From Cordylochernes scorpioides (lineage: Eukaryota; Arthropoda; Arachnida; Pseudoscorpiones; Chernetidae): 64,000 bases of DNA. A model generated the notes under the pieces. That model saw only the letters and a list, made by a program, of their open reading frames with translations, ran no database searches and was not told the DNA's origin. Positions 11,394 through 26,300 of the stretch are shown piece by piece; position 1 is the first letter of the stretch, and every line of letters begins with the position of its first letter. The stretch covers positions 39,912,406 through 39,976,405 of the forward strand of contig CP092877.1 in the NCBI GenBank assembly GCA_030710605.1, read 5' to 3'. The position numbers and the translations under genes are program-made.

Positions 11394-14300
11394 GTAAGTT
11401 ACTTTGGTAAAGTATACAATATACACTGGTGTCCAAAAAATAAGAAACTTAACCAATATTGAAATTTCTCAAAAGCTAATTTATTAACAAATATAAAATT
11501 TAGTATACAAATAGTTTAAACTATGGAGAATTTGACTAGCTATATGAAAATAAAAAATATATTTGAAATTATGAAATATGCAAATTATTACCAACATACC
11601 CAAAGCTAAGGTTCCAGATCTTAAAGAAATAAGATATCAATAGGGAGTATGATCACCTCTAACAGCTATCAAGGTCTCACAGCGAGCCCTCATACTGTTT
11701 ACCAGGCTTTGGAGGAGGTCCAGGGGTAGTAAACCCCACTCCTCCAATAGAGCAGTTCTTAGATCAACGAGGGTTCTGGGAGAGGGGTGACGAGCTCCAA
11801 TACACCTCCCTAGAGCATCCCACACATGCACTATTGGATTCAGGTCCGGAGATCTGACTGGCCAATCCATCCTTCGAATATTCTCACTCTGGAGATATTC
11901 ATTGACTAGCCTAGCCCTATGCGGACGAGCATTATCGTCCATTGAAATTAAATTGTGACCAATTTGATCTCTATAAGGTCTTAAATAGGGCTCAAGGATC
12001 TCGTCCCTGTACCTTTGGGCAGTTAAAGTGCCCCCAGAAAAAATGTGGAGGGGTGTGCGTCTGCTAGAACTGATGCCAGCCCAGACTAAGAGACTGCCCC
12101 CTCTAAAACTGTCTATTTCCCTGATGTTACTGGGATGATAGCGGGTTCCAGGCTCCCTCCAGATGAAAACTCGTCGAGAATCTGTGTTTAAACTAAATCT
12201 TGACTCGTCACTGAAGAGAACATTGGCCCACTGATCACGAGGCCAGGCGTGATGTTCCAAGCACCAATTCAAGCGGGCTCTCCTCTGAGCAGAGGTTAAA
12301 GGAATACAGACCATTGGTCGTCTTGCATAAAGAGCACCTTCGTGAAGCCTTCGGTAAACAGTTTGTCTTGAAATTCTCGTTCCAGTAGCACTTGAGAGTT
12401 CATTAGAGAGTTGAATAGCTGTCATCTCCCTATGGCGATTGGCAGTTACGACCAGATAACGGTCTTCAGAGATAGCTGTTTTTCTTTTTCTACCAGAACC
12501 TTCTTTTCTTTTGATGGTTCCTGTCTCAATGAACTGTTTCCATATTTTGCTGACCACAGATTTATTCACATTTAGCCATTTTGCTATTTCAACTTGTGAA
12601 TGCCCTGCCTTCATTCTTCCAAGAGCTCTCCATTTCAAATCATCTGCTAAAATTTTTCGTAAACTCATAATTAACTAATTAAATAGACAATTCTTAGATG
12701 GGGTAAACGACACGCCAAATAGCACACTTATAAATACAAGCAAAAATTTGCATATTTTCAATTTTACCGAATCGAATGGTTGCGATAAATAAATTCTACG
12801 ACTTAAAATACCTAATTAAATTACTTTTTAGCTTTTAGCGTTGTATATTTTAAAACATATTATTAAAAAACAAAAGTTTCTTATTTTTTGGACACCAGTG
12901 TATAAGGTAATAAGCCCAGGGGTTAGGTGGAAGGATGGTCTAAACTGTTGGTTTTCAGCCGCTACGACCCGGTTTCTGCATTGGGCACTTTTTTTTTATA
13001 AAAAAAAAAAAATGCTCCAATGGCCCCCGATTCTTGCAAAAGTCCAACCCCACCAGCAAGTGCAAGTAACCAAATGGGGCTCTGGCACATTTGTAAATGC
13101 AAAGTCTAACTGCTTTTCACATGTGTAGACTTGTGTTAGACACTTACAGTAAAAGCAGTCGCCAAATTCTGCCCATCATGATTATCATGTCCTGTACCAC
13201 CATGTACTGGGGATAATAATAATAATAATAAAAAAGTATTCTTCTTTCACACTTCTATTGTGAACAAATTGATTTCCAGATGAGAGAATTCAAAAATGAA
13301 ACTCTGTTCTTTAAGCATATTAACCCTCCAATTTTATGATAAGGCACAATTTGGATTATAGACTATAAATACAAGGTAATAAGATTAAATTCAAATAAAC
13401 TAATAATGTGTGACGTCTTAGTGACAACGTTGTTACTGAAATGTCACATAATATTTATTTATTTATTTGAATTTGGTCTTATTACCTTGTGCCCCCAATT
13501 TTATTGTTATAAATCAGAAAAAAAAAATCAAAGGATTCTATGCAACTTGGATAAGGATAAGTGTTTTTTTTTTATATTCACTTGGAGCTATACATTGGAG
13601 CTATATACCACTTGGAGCTATACATTGGAGCTATATACCACTTGGAGCTATATACCACTTGGAGCTATACATTGGAGCTATATACCACTTGGAGCTATAT
13701 ACCACTTGGAGCTATACATTGGAGCTATACATTGGAGCTATATACCACTTGGAGCTATATACCACTTGGAGCTATATACCACTTGGAGCTATACATTGGA
13801 GCTATATACCACTTGGAGCTATACATTGGAGCTATATACCACTTGGAGCTATACATTGGAGCTATATACCACTTGGAGCTATACATGCCTCTTCCATTGG
13901 CTTTAAACTCTACACCTGATGTTGAACAATATATGCTACTTAACCCTTTAAGCACCAGGCAAGACGATTTATCGTTTTGATGTGATCGTGTTGATTGTAA
14001 CCTTTTCTCCTTAAAATAATCTAATGAAAATTAATTAATTGTATTTTAAAGCGTATATTCTGTTGCATTGTGTTTCATATGTTTGTATAAATTATAAAAG
14101 CGTTTATTAAAAAAAAAAAAAATTGAAGAATAGTTTGATGTCTTTTGAAGGCTAATAATAATCAGGAATGACCTTGAAAACGGCCGGCACCTAAAGGGTT
14201 AATATACCTTCAATACAATGTACACTCATGAAATAAACTTAATTCTGTAATCCAAATTATACTATATTCTCATCTCTAGAGTAGATGTGTGTGTGTGTGG

Positions 14301-17300
14301 TGAATACCTAGTTGCAGAGCCAAAGTGTCCTTTATAAAAAGGTGTCTTCTTATTGGTAAAAATGGTAATTTTGATGGTGAAAACTGTCCTTTATATTAGG
14401 GTGTCTGCTCATGGAGGTTCTATTGTATTAGCTATATATATGTGGTGACTTATGTGACAGCTCAACAGGACAGTGTGTGTGTGTCAGAACCTGAGTGTAG
14501 GCAGTCTGGTGCTGGGAATTATCTCAGAGATCCACGAGTACACCCTCCGCCTCAGTCTCCCCAACGGACTCTCTGGGTCAGTGGAGGTGACAGGAGTCTC
14601 CCAGGCCTACTCGGAGGAACTCCACGGCATGGTTGCTGGGGATGCAGAGTGCGAGCCGGCCCCGCTGTCCAAGATATTCATGGTGGGACAGATGTTGCCT
14701 TGCTCCGTGGTGAAGGTGGCTCCTCGCATCCTCTTGACCCTCAACCCTGCTGTGGTCAATCAGGACCTCAGACCTGCCCATCTCCATCCTGGACGGGTAA
14801 GTCCCTTTTTACTTTGGTTATGATAATCATGGTGGGTAGGGAGGAATTTGCCCAACATATATAATAGTATTGTAGAACGACATTTGAAAATTATCCCGCA
14901 TGTGTTTCTTTTGAACGAAAAATCAAAATTTTATTTTAAGGAGAAATAATGATTATTTCTAACCTTAGGGATGAAGTATGATAGGATGAATTGTAAACAG
15001 TAATGATAAATGGAAAAATAATAATCCCATCCCTGGACACTTTTATTTTTCCATTACTCTTCACAATTCATCCTTTCATATTTCATCCCTAAGGTTAGAA
15101 ATAATTGTTATTTCTCCTTAAAATAAAATTTCGATTTTTCGTTCAAAACAAACACATGCTGGATAATTTTCAAATATCGTTCTACAATCATAAGCCGCAT
15201 TATATTGTATTATATATAATAGTATAATTCCTCAACTTCCTTCCCAAATAATATTCTCCGACTTCTCAATTTGATACCTCCTATAATCACATAACCTCAA
15301 TAGAGCATTAGCATTAATAATCCATAGTTTTAACTGTACTATGTAAATCAGTATTTTGCATATCTATCTCTATTTCCTACTTCTTTGTATGGATATATAT
15401 ACAGTTAAACCTGTCTAGAGCGCCTCCTCTTAGGACTCTCCAAAATAGGGTGCTATAGACAGGTCACTTTTAATGTAAATCGCATTGTGCTACGTATTTA
15501 ATATCGGGCGCTATAGAGAGGAAGGCGCTATTTAGAAGGGGCGCTATAGACAGGTTTAACTGTATATGGATTTGTTTGATTCCTAAAAAGTTTCAGTAGC
15601 GTAAATATACCCATCGAAGGGCTGTTGAGCCTGAAAGCTTGTATTGCCGATATATATAAAAGAAACTCTTTCCGCAGCGAATTGTCTTTTATTAATAATT
15701 TCCTGAAGGGATTATATAATATTAACAAGAGGTTTCTTATTGTCTATATTATGTTTACTGCTCTTGTGTCGTGCAAGCACGTCAAATTTTGAGCTTATAA
15801 GTTCCTATTTGCATATTTGCTCATATTCTCACTGGTGAGTTTGATTTGTTCAAGAATGGAGGGTTCATCAAAGCCCCCCATTTTAAAACCTGTCTCTGTT
15901 TTGTCCAACACTTCTCTCTTACAATTATAGTTCAATTGAGAAAAAAACATCTGATGTGCAATTAAAAGTTACTGATGGTTTGCGCCATCTTTCAAAATAA
16001 CTCAACTAATTTAATTATATACAGTAGAACCTCCCTGTAAAGGACACCTAATTGCAGAGCCAAAGTGTCCTTTAGAGAGAGATGGCTTCTTACCGGAGAG
16101 TTGCTAAGTAAAAATGGTAATTTTGCAAATGAAAACTGTCCTTTGTAGAGAGGCGTCCGCTAAAAGGAGGTTCTACTGTATATTACAGAATATTGTGGTG
16201 AAATACCACTACAATTTCACTTTTGTTCTAATATCTAATAATAATGGTTGAATCTATAGACTAGAACTCCACTACTATGGCACTCTAAGTTTCTTGTATA
16301 TTACCAGCTGTCGGGCAAACTCTCGAGCAAAAGGCTGGCTTCTCTTAGGAGGTCCTAACCACAACTATGCAATTTATAGCATCAACCATTTACATAGCTA
16401 ATGATTATGCAACTATTAGTGTTGGATCCTATAGTTAATAATTTCCTTAAATTCAATTTTATATATGAAAATTAAGCCAAAATATTCTAAATTCAATTGT
16501 ACAATATAAATCTTTAATATGTAAATTTTAAAGCAATCAACATGTATGTAAATTTCCAGTTTGGTTAATTAATAGTTTTGTTTTTTTTGTTTTCTCTCTC
16601 TCTCTACCACTAGTATCAAAATCTAAGTCAAATTCATGTAATCTAAATTCATGTGGTAGCTACTCATAACTCTAAAACCAAAGACAATAAAATAATTCAA
16701 GACAAGTGGCAAAGTGCTTCTTAGTATCTTTTACTGAACATTCAAGCCACGAACATTATGGTCCCTCATCGAGCCGGATACTTTAAAAAATTAAGGTAAG
16801 CCATTTGAAAACTTAAAATTCTTAAAATAAAGTCATGCCCAAATCAGAAGTTAAAATTCGGCACAAATTCAACTTTATTATTCAGGAAATAAAGGATCTG
16901 GAATCAGAGAATAAAGCTATTGTAGAATCCAAAAACATACATGGATTAAAGCTATTCCAACAAGAAGTTAATGAAAGGAAAATTAGCCTAAATCAAGTTA
17001 TCAACACATTATTAGAATCAGAGTTAGATGATACACAATATGACGATTATTCAAAGGCCAAGAAGGATATTTTTAATATGTTGGTGTCTATTGAAGAGGC
17101 TTTATCTTTGATTGAAACCAAAGAAAATACTCATAGTGATAAACAACTGCCCGAATCCAATGTTAATTTACCTAAGATAAATTTACCCATTTTCAATGGT
17201 GATTCAGCCAATTGGCTTAGTTTTAGAGAAATATTTAACTCCACCATTAATTCAAATCAAACACTAACTGAAATACAAAAATTTCAATATCTAAATGCAT

Positions 17301-20300
17301 CTGTTAAGGGTCCTGCAGAAAAGTTGATTCGGGGTTTTCCCATTTCTGACAAAAACTACCAGCAAGCATGGGATACCTTATGCAATAGATTTATTAACAG
17401 AAGAGAATTGGCTTTTTCACAAATCAACAAAATATTCTCCATAAGGCCATTAAAATCTATTTCGGCTGGTTCTCTCTATGAAATCCTTGATGTTTGCAAT
17501 GAAGGCATTAGAAATCTCTCAGTGCTAGGACTTGAGAAAAACACATTAACAGATCTAATCCTGATCAATTTTTTTGAAAAAAGAATTGGTGAAGCCCTCA
17601 GGAAAGAATGGGAATTAACCCTTCAAAATGAAGAATATCCAACATTTGAAAACTTTGTGAATTTTTTAGAAAAACATGCTAGAAGCCTGCAAGGTATGAG
17701 AATTCCTTTGTTCCAGGAACAAAAAACCTCTAGCAAAAATATAATGGCTCACGGCCTTTATGTCAACAAAGGTCAAAATTGTATTTTATGTCATCAAATT
17801 CATAAACTAAATGACTGCCATAGATTCATAAATCTTCCCTTGCCTAAAAAATGGGAATTAGTTAAAAAACATAAACTTTGTCAAAATTGCCTTAGAGCAA
17901 ATCATGAGATATCCAAATGTCTCATCACATCAAGATGTAAAAACTGCAAGCAGAACCATCATACTCTTCTGCATGAATACAACTCTGAACCATCCATTCC
18001 ACAACCAACAACCTCTCAAGAGATGTTGATTTCAACAAATACCATCTGTAATGCGATGCCTTTGGAAACGGAAACAAATATTCTACTGTCAACAGCCCTT
18101 ATTAAAGTCAAGGCGAAGGATGGCTCATTTGTGCTATGTAGAGCATTAGTGGACAATGGGTCCCAAATAAGCCTAATTTCAGAACAATGTTGCCACAAGT
18201 TGGGACTTGAAAAAAGGAAAAATTCTTATACACTAAAAGGTGTAGGAGACATTGTTGTCAACAGGACAACATCGCAGGTTGAAATAGAGTTCACCCCACA
18301 TCATAATGATCAATTATTTTCTGCCAGAGCATTTGTGGTTGGGAGGGTAACTGCAGACCTTCCAAACTTCCAAATTCAGTCAGCAGACTTTCCTCATTTA
18401 GAAAATTTGCTCTTGGCAGACCCAGAATTCTATGTCACCAAGCCCATAGACCTAATTTTGGGTGCAGATACCTTTGTAGAAATAATTCTAGGTCATAAAA
18501 CAGATTTAAAGCACCATCCTATAGCACTTAATACCAAGTTAGGTTGGCTTGTTTCTGGGAGAATCCATTCAACTATTAAGTCGAATACTTCGGTAATCAA
18601 CCACTGTACCACTGAACTTGATTCCAGCATAAGAAAATTCTGGGAACTTGAAGATGTCCCAATTTCTAAGGCCCAGTTGGGTACAAAGAATGCCTGTGAG
18701 ATATTATTCAAGTCAAATCTCAAAGGAGACATTGAGGGCAGATATTCAGTCAATCTCCCTTTTAAATCAACACCCAATTTAGGTGATTCAAGATCTCAAG
18801 CATTGGAAAAAGGGCTACAGGAAAATCCAAGTAAATCTGAAGATAATTCAAGTAAATCTGAAGAAAATCTAAGTAGATCCGAAGATAATCCAAGTAAATC
18901 TGAAGAAATTCCAAGTAAATCTAAAAAGTCACGTATCTCCAAGTTAACTCCACAAATTACTTCTAAACAAAACCAATTACTTCCTTCTGAATCAAGTCAA
19001 CCATCCACTCCAGAACAACCTCTCGCTTCTCAGTCAAGTGAACCACTCTCATCTAAGAAAGAAACTTCGATTATTCCTAAGATAAAGCCACCACCCTATT
19101 ATAGGCGAAAACGTCAACTTCCTGCTGAGAAAACTTCATGGGATGAACCAATTGAATCAGATATAAAGTCAAATTGGAATAAATTCCAAACTCAACTATC
19201 GTGCCTAAAGGAAATCAAAATACCAAGATACCTGAACAGTTCATCTTCTGAAATAGAAGAATTACAACTACATGGATTTTGTGATGCATCCCTTAATGCT
19301 TATTCAGCAGTTTTTTACTTGAAAACTAGATTCAAAAATCAAAAGATCAAAATCAATCTGATAACCTCAAAAACTAAGGTTGCACCATTAAAGACCATTA
19401 CAATTCCAAGACTTGAACTAAGTGCAGCATTGCTTTTGGCTCAACTGAATCAAGTCATTCTTGAATCATTTCCTTTTCAACCTGACAAAACCTTTTTATG
19501 GACTGATTCACAAATCTGCATAGATTGGATAAGATCAGATGCCAGCAGATGGAAGGCCTTTGTTTCGAACAGAGTGTCGTCAATTCAAAATTTGACTCAA
19601 ATCACTGATTGGTTCCATGTATCCAGTCAAGATAATCCAGCTGATTGCGCATCAAGAGGAATCATGCCTCAAGACTTGGTCAATCATAGAATTTGGTGGC
19701 GGGGTCCTATTTGGCTTCAAGAAAATAATGTTCGATATATTCCTTCTTCACCAACCCAAGTAAATCTCAATATCATTCAAGAAGAAGTCGGTGAGGGTCA
19801 AGTGTTGGATCAAACAACCTTAATTCAAAATTCAGAAACTATGTTAAATCTAGAATTCATTGTAAGGTATTCCACAATGACCAAATTGATCCGAATCACA
19901 GCTTGGTGTTGGAGATTCTACTACAATTGCCTCCTCTTTGATCCAATTCGTCAGAAAGGACCTTTGACAACAAGAGAATTAACAAAGGCAATTCAAGTCT
20001 TAGTCAAATCAATTCAGCAAGTTGAATTCTGCACGGAAATAAAATTACTGAAGTCAAACAAGCAACTACCTCTGTCCAACAAGCTAACTTCTCTAAATCC
20101 CTTCTTAGACACTCAAGGACTTCTAAGAGTTGGAGGTAGACTCAAGTATTCCTATTTAAATGAAAATCAAAAATTCCCTCTCTTACAACCAAAATCCCCA
20201 CGCCAGGAATCACTTATCAAAAATCTCTTAACTGAGAATGCCGACATTCCTGAGGCTATTGATGAGAATCAAGAAGATTCTTCAAATTTAGAAACCACTT

Positions 20301-23300
20301 TTGTCATTGAAGACGAAGAGTCTAACAAAGATATCGAGACTCCAAAGATTGAAATCTCCGAAGTTTCGGTTATTGATAAATCGGAAGGCAAATATTCGAA
20401 AGAACCAGTGGTCAGTGTAGAAGCTCTGGATAAGAAAGAACTGTGCCATGATGACTCAGCTCACCTCAATGTAGTTGAAGCTGATCTTAATCGACCTAAA
20501 GAGGCTACCAGTGGCATAATCAATGTTTATACAGAAGCTAATGAATCGTCAAGCAAAGAGAAAGTTGTACCTGTTGAAATTGTGGATACATCAACAAAGG
20601 ATTATCTACAGAGCGGTGAAAAGGCAAAATTATCCCGCTGGAAGCCCATCGATTCTCTATGCTTAGAAGACGTCAAGGAATCTGAAGACGACGATGAAAA
20701 TTACAGTTCATCGGCATATATAGAATGGCCAGAAATCTTGAAGAAAGAAGTCTTAAGACCCGAAGCTTTAGAAAAGGCAGTCAATCTGGAAGATTTTGAG
20801 AAGGCGGCAGAAAGTCGACAACTCTCCAAAGAACATTTAGAGGAATCGACCGAACAAGGCTCATGCATAAAGGCTGAATCAAAACCTTGGGAAGATCCTA
20901 TTGAATCCGACTTAGCAGCCGCAGAGTCTGATAATCCAGCAGTTCCCGAAAAAGAACTGGCCAACGAATCTGAAAATCTCATCCAAGATTCACCTCAATC
21001 GGATACTCAAAGATGGAAGCTGATTCCATTACCTTTCAAACAATGAGAAGTGTAATCTTAGCTACATAGTCGGAATCAATTAGTCCAGCATCTATACTAT
21101 TGGAACTCTTTTTTATTTTTATTTATTTTTTTTATTTTTTATTTTCTGGTCATCTCTTCCCAGCCGGGGGAGTATGTTGGATCCTATAGTTAATAATTTC
21201 CTTAAATTCAATTTTATATATGAAAATTAAGCCAAAATATTCTAAATTCAATTGTACAATATAAATCTTTAATATGTAAATTTTAAAGCAATCAACATGT
21301 ATGTAAATTTCCAGTTTGGTTAATTAATAGTTTTGTTTTTTTTGTTTTCTCTCTCTCTCTACCACTAGTATCAAAATCTAAGTCAAATTCATGTAATCTA
21401 AATTCATGTGGTAGCTACTCATAACTCTAAAACCAAAGACAATAAAATAATTCAAGACAAGTGGCAAAGTGCTTCTTAGTATCTTTTACTGAACATTCAA
21501 GCCACGAACAATTAGTATCTATTGTATTTGCATGCTGTGAATTGTATCTAGCAAAAACTAAACATGATTGAATCAAATTGAGATTAATGTTAAGAAGTTG
21601 TAGTGTGTACAAATGTTCTATATCAGTTTTAACTATTTTACACAAGTTGTGGGTACAGTAGAACCTCCCTGTAAAGAACACCTAATTTCAGAGCCAGAGT
21701 GTCCTTTAGGGAGAGGTGTCATCTTACTGGAGGGTTGCTAAATTGTAAAAATGGTAATTTTGCAAATGAAAACTTTTCCTTATAGAGGGTGTCTGCTAAA
21801 GGGAGGTTCTACTGTATTATATCTCTTGTCAGGTTCTGAACAAGCTGTGTGTGTGCAGTCCATCATGGTGGCTGTGCAGTCTGCGGAGGATCATGGCTAT
21901 GTCCTGGAGACAGGTGTACCCTGCCTAGCACTGGGAGGTACCCTGACTGGGTTCATGCCCCTCTCAGTCAGTTCCAATCTTGCTGTAGGCCAGCTGGTAG
22001 AATGCCAAGTCCAGAAACCTCCAGAAGGCAGAACGGTGAAGCTGACGTTTGCATCTAGCAATCCCTCCCCAGTGGTTCCTGAGACACCTCTGGTGGCCTT
22101 ACTCCCAGGCACAGTGATAGAATTCACCGTGACCCGAGTAGAAGCCCTTCATGGCATATACGGCCAGATGGGGACTCTGTCTGTCTGTGTGCACCGCCAC
22201 CACTGCTGGCACCCGCCCACTCACTACCATGTGGGGAAGAAGGTCCAAGGAACAGTTCTCTACATCCATGACTACACCAGACAAGTCTACGTACGACTAG
22301 GCAGCAGAGAGCTCTCCACTGCACTCCAATCCATCAAATCCGGAAAAGAAGTGAATGGGACCGTAGAGTCACTCACCTCCAACGCTGTCTATCTCCAACT
22401 GCCCAACAGCATCAAGGCCCTCGCTACCAAGAACCTGCTCAGTGATGACAAGGAGGACTTTGAGATTGCCCAGAAGTTCCGTGTTGGTGGCACCCACAAG
22501 TGTCGTGTACTCTCCATCGATCTTGTTGAAAGAATGGCTAAGGTGACCCTCAAGCCAAGTGCGCTGCGTAAGCCGTACATTGACTACCAGAACATCAAGG
22601 CAGGGGATCACTTCAAGGGAGTCCGCGTTGAGGAACAGAAGCCTTTTGGATTGATAGTCCGTATTGATGCTCACATGACTGGAATCATCAGGACCATTTT
22701 CCTCTCGGACCATCCCACTAGCAAGTCACTGGACCGCTACCCTGTAGGATCCAAACTCTCGTGCCGAGTGGTGGAAGTGAAGCCGACAGTCAACCTGCCC
22801 AAGCTGCTCCTGACCTCCCAGAAGTCCTGGCTGAGCTGGACTGGCAAAATCCCACAGAGTCTCGAGGAACTGGAGCCTGGCATGGACCTGCCAGGTACCA
22901 TTGCCCAAGTCACACCCGCTGGCCTGTTGGTGGTGACCTATTCTGGAATTCAGGTGAGTCCTACTGATTTTGAACCTTTTTATTTCCCTTTCTTTTACCA
23001 ACTTAAGGCTTATTTAACTGATTTTGGCCCTTTCCCCCTTCTATTTTGCCAATTTGAGGTGTAAGTTAATTGATTTTGTCCTTTGTTATTTTTTAAAATT
23101 CAACCAATCTCATGTTTGATAGATTTCCTTTCTTCAGTTTCCAACTGCGGCATGTCTACATGTGTTGAAAGGAGTCATGGGTGTTACAAATGCTACCCAA
23201 CATTTTTTACTCAAAGATATACTTTGACTTTTTTTGGAGAGGGGGGCGGGTTCTTTGCATTTTCTATTTCCTTTTACATTTTTTTTTGTCTGTTACTCTT

Positions 23301-26300
23301 CTATCTTAAAAAATAAATGCCTTAATATTCTCATGATCTCTCTTAAACATATGACAAAATGTGAATTCATATATATTTTTTAATTAACCCCTCGTGAGAC
23401 TCTCTCTGATTTTGGAAATCTTCTCTACCTTACTGATAGGTGTGTTCTGTGACTGTTCACAGGGATGGGTGCCATCGCGTAAGACTGGTGTTCCTAACCC
23501 AGCCTCCCACTTCATTGTGGGCCAGTTTGTGCGGTTCACCGTGTTGGCCTGTGACGCTGACAGCAAGCTCATCTTCACCCTGGTGAAGGAGAAGAAGAAG
23601 CCCAAGGTTGTCACTCCACTCCTTCAAGCCGGAGAGAACGTAGACCAAGCCAAGGTTGTGAGCTGTTCTGACGACAGGCTGATGCTGGAAACCAACTCAG
23701 GTGCCAAGGCTCAGCTTCCACTCAGCCATCTCTCCGATCATTCTGAGCTCTGCCAGCCCTTGATGAAGATTCTGCAGCAACCTGGCACTCAGATCTCTAA
23801 CCTGAGATGTTTCCGTGGGGGCCACAAGAACCCAGTACTTACCAGGAAGGCCAGTTTACTTCGAGCCAACAAACTCGATGTCACTTTTGAAAGTCTGTCT
23901 GTAGGCCAAGTGTTACCTGGTGTTGTACGGGGGAGTACGCCGTTCAACACTTTTGTAGATCTGGGCGCGGGGTTCGTGGCCATGGCACCAAAGAAGAATG
24001 TGGGGGCCGGGCAGACTGAAGCTGGCCTCTCAGTGGAGGCACACATCACTAATTTGGATGAGAAGAAGTCGCAGGCTCTTGTCAGCCTGCAGTTGACTGC
24101 GGTGTGGCAGCGCGGCCACGCAGGACCCAGCGTGCTGTACCTGGCATCCTACCTAGCAGACCTGATGATGTTGCCAGGCCCACATCCCGGCCACATTGTG
24201 TCTGTCACCGTAGACTCACTCACCAAGACCTTGGCCAGGTGCAAGCTGGAAGATGGCCGTCCAGTCACTGCTCTCCTGCCTCTACAGGCTCCACCAAAGA
24301 AAGGAGATACTGTACAAGGTCTCGTCCTAGCCTCAGAACCAGAGCTGGAAGTCTGCATCGACCAGAACATCATCCGTAAGGTGATCCATGCAGCCCAGCT
24401 TCAAGACAAGTCTCAGGCAGTGAAGGAAGGCCAAGTGATCAAGTGCCAGGCCCTGACCATCCAGCCCAAGTACGTGCTGGCTCTCCTAGGCGGCCATGTG
24501 GCTGGCAAGCTGGTGTTCATCCCCACACGTAGACATCCCAACGATGTGGTGGGCCGCGAAAAGCTCTACGTTGTAGGTGACAGCTACCACGTAGTGGTCA
24601 AGAGGTGAGTTCCTAACTGGCTCTACTTTGGTAGATGCTTCCTATCCTACATTCGTAAGTGCAAAGTCAAACTGCTTTTCACATGTGTAGACATGTGGTG
24701 TACTTACAGTAAAAGCAGTCGCCTACTTCTACCCACTCACGGAGGATGCAGAACCTGGCTACTCACCACTAGTAGCCATGTCTTGAAAGCCTCCAAAATT
24801 AAATAAAAGTTGAAACTTCCTTGTTTTCTTATTGGAAAATGAGTGTTTCAACTTTTGACATTACTAAGTAAATTTTAGTAAATTATTTGGAAAAATCTTC
24901 CAGCTAACATTATTCTCACTTGATGTAACCCAAATTCCTGGAGCACAGCTAACAATGTTGATCTTTGGCTGCATTACTTCTACCCACTATGATTATCATT
25001 GCCTGTACCACATGTACTAGGGATAAGCAAAAAAAAAAAAGATGCTTCCTGGTTGTTTCCACATTACTAAATGCTAGCTACATTTATTACAACTTCAGTG
25101 CGGGTTTTTGAATTGTGTTTGCCACACTGACTACTTCGCTGTTTGAAAATTTTCATTATATTCTTTCTGAAGTTTTTATTTACTGTCATGTGCATTTCCA
25201 CATCACTGAATCTATGGCTTTTAACATGTTTTCATAGCATCCTGAGTTGCAAAAGTTTTGTTAATTCCAAAATGTCACATATAATTTACTTATTTGGATA
25301 GAAACAGTAGCCAAAACAAAAATAAACAAGAACTGGAGGATCCCACCAAAGCACAGTTGGTACAGTGGAGTGAACCCAGGAGGAGCCTTGAACCTCAGAA
25401 ATAGACAGCATCAAACAACACTAACAATATTTAGAACAGACCATCTAAAGCTATTGAAAATAGAAAATAACAACAAAATCTACCCCACATGCCAAAAATG
25501 TAGCTTGGCACCTGCAGCTCCAGAACACATTTTGGCTTGTATTAGATGTACTAAACTGGACCTTTGGGAGAGGCTGCTGCTTATCATAAAACAGCTCGAG
25601 GAGCATGAACTTATGAAATTCGTGTATAATCTTTACACAAGGGGGGATAAGAAACAACAACTTATTTGAATATTTGCTCGAGGATTCTGCTACACACCTA
25701 GAATTAAATGTAAGGCATTAGAGCTGTCTGTATGTAAGAATAAGTTCAATAAAATAATCCCTTGTATCGATATTTTTACTCAATAAGAACAAGTTAATTC
25801 CAATTTTGTTTCCCTCAAATAACTTTCTGCACCATTTCTCCATCTTAGTAAGAGCAGTTTTATTTGAAGAAAAAAAAAATAGCCTCAAATTGTTTCTATT
25901 CTTACATCTAGATGGCACCCTAATGCCTTATGTTTATTTGATGCCTCTTTGAAGTATTTGTGGAAGAGCAATGCTTATCTACAGTAGAGTCTCCTATAAG
26001 AGGCCATGGCTAAGCTTGGTCTCTCCTGGAGGTGGTCTATTTTAAGAGACACATCTCATGATTAGGTCTGATATAATCGAGTCTTTGATAAGGGACCACC
26101 TCCAGAAGAGACTATTTTTTTAGGCTGTGGTCTCTCATTAGAGACTATACTCTATTTCTACTGACCTTAAAGTAGTACAGTAGAACCTCCCTTTAGCAGA
26201 TACCTCTCCACAAAGGACAGTTTTCATTGTCAAAATTACCATTTTTATAATTTAGCAACTCTCCGGTAAGAGGATACCTCTCCCTAAAGGACACTTTGGC

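Larger units (their letters stand above)
16420..21510 (+). mobile_element. BEL/Pao LTR retrotransposon lacking RT and integrase cores
   Basis: 5091 bp, with two 336-bp LTRs (16420-16755, 21175-21510) that appear identical, TG...CA ends, and a 5-bp target duplication ATTAG (16415-16419, 21511-21515). Inside the left LTR TGGTCCCTCATCGAGCCGG is a probable tRNA primer-binding site. GCCGGGGGAGTA before the right LTR is the polypurine tract. The single internal ORF keeps gag, protease and RNase H. It sits in RRP5 intron 2 in the gene's own orientation. Confidence 0.93.

Noticed and set aside
13406-13980. Long open frames (139-166 codons) with LELYIGAIYH repeats
   Set aside because: They arise in three frames from the 15-17 bp minisatellite and have no start or splice context; noncoding.
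21833-21858. Alternative start of RRP5 exon 3 at the AG after ATCTCTTGTC
   Set aside because: The pyrimidine tract is better, but 26 extra bases shift the conserved S1 frame.
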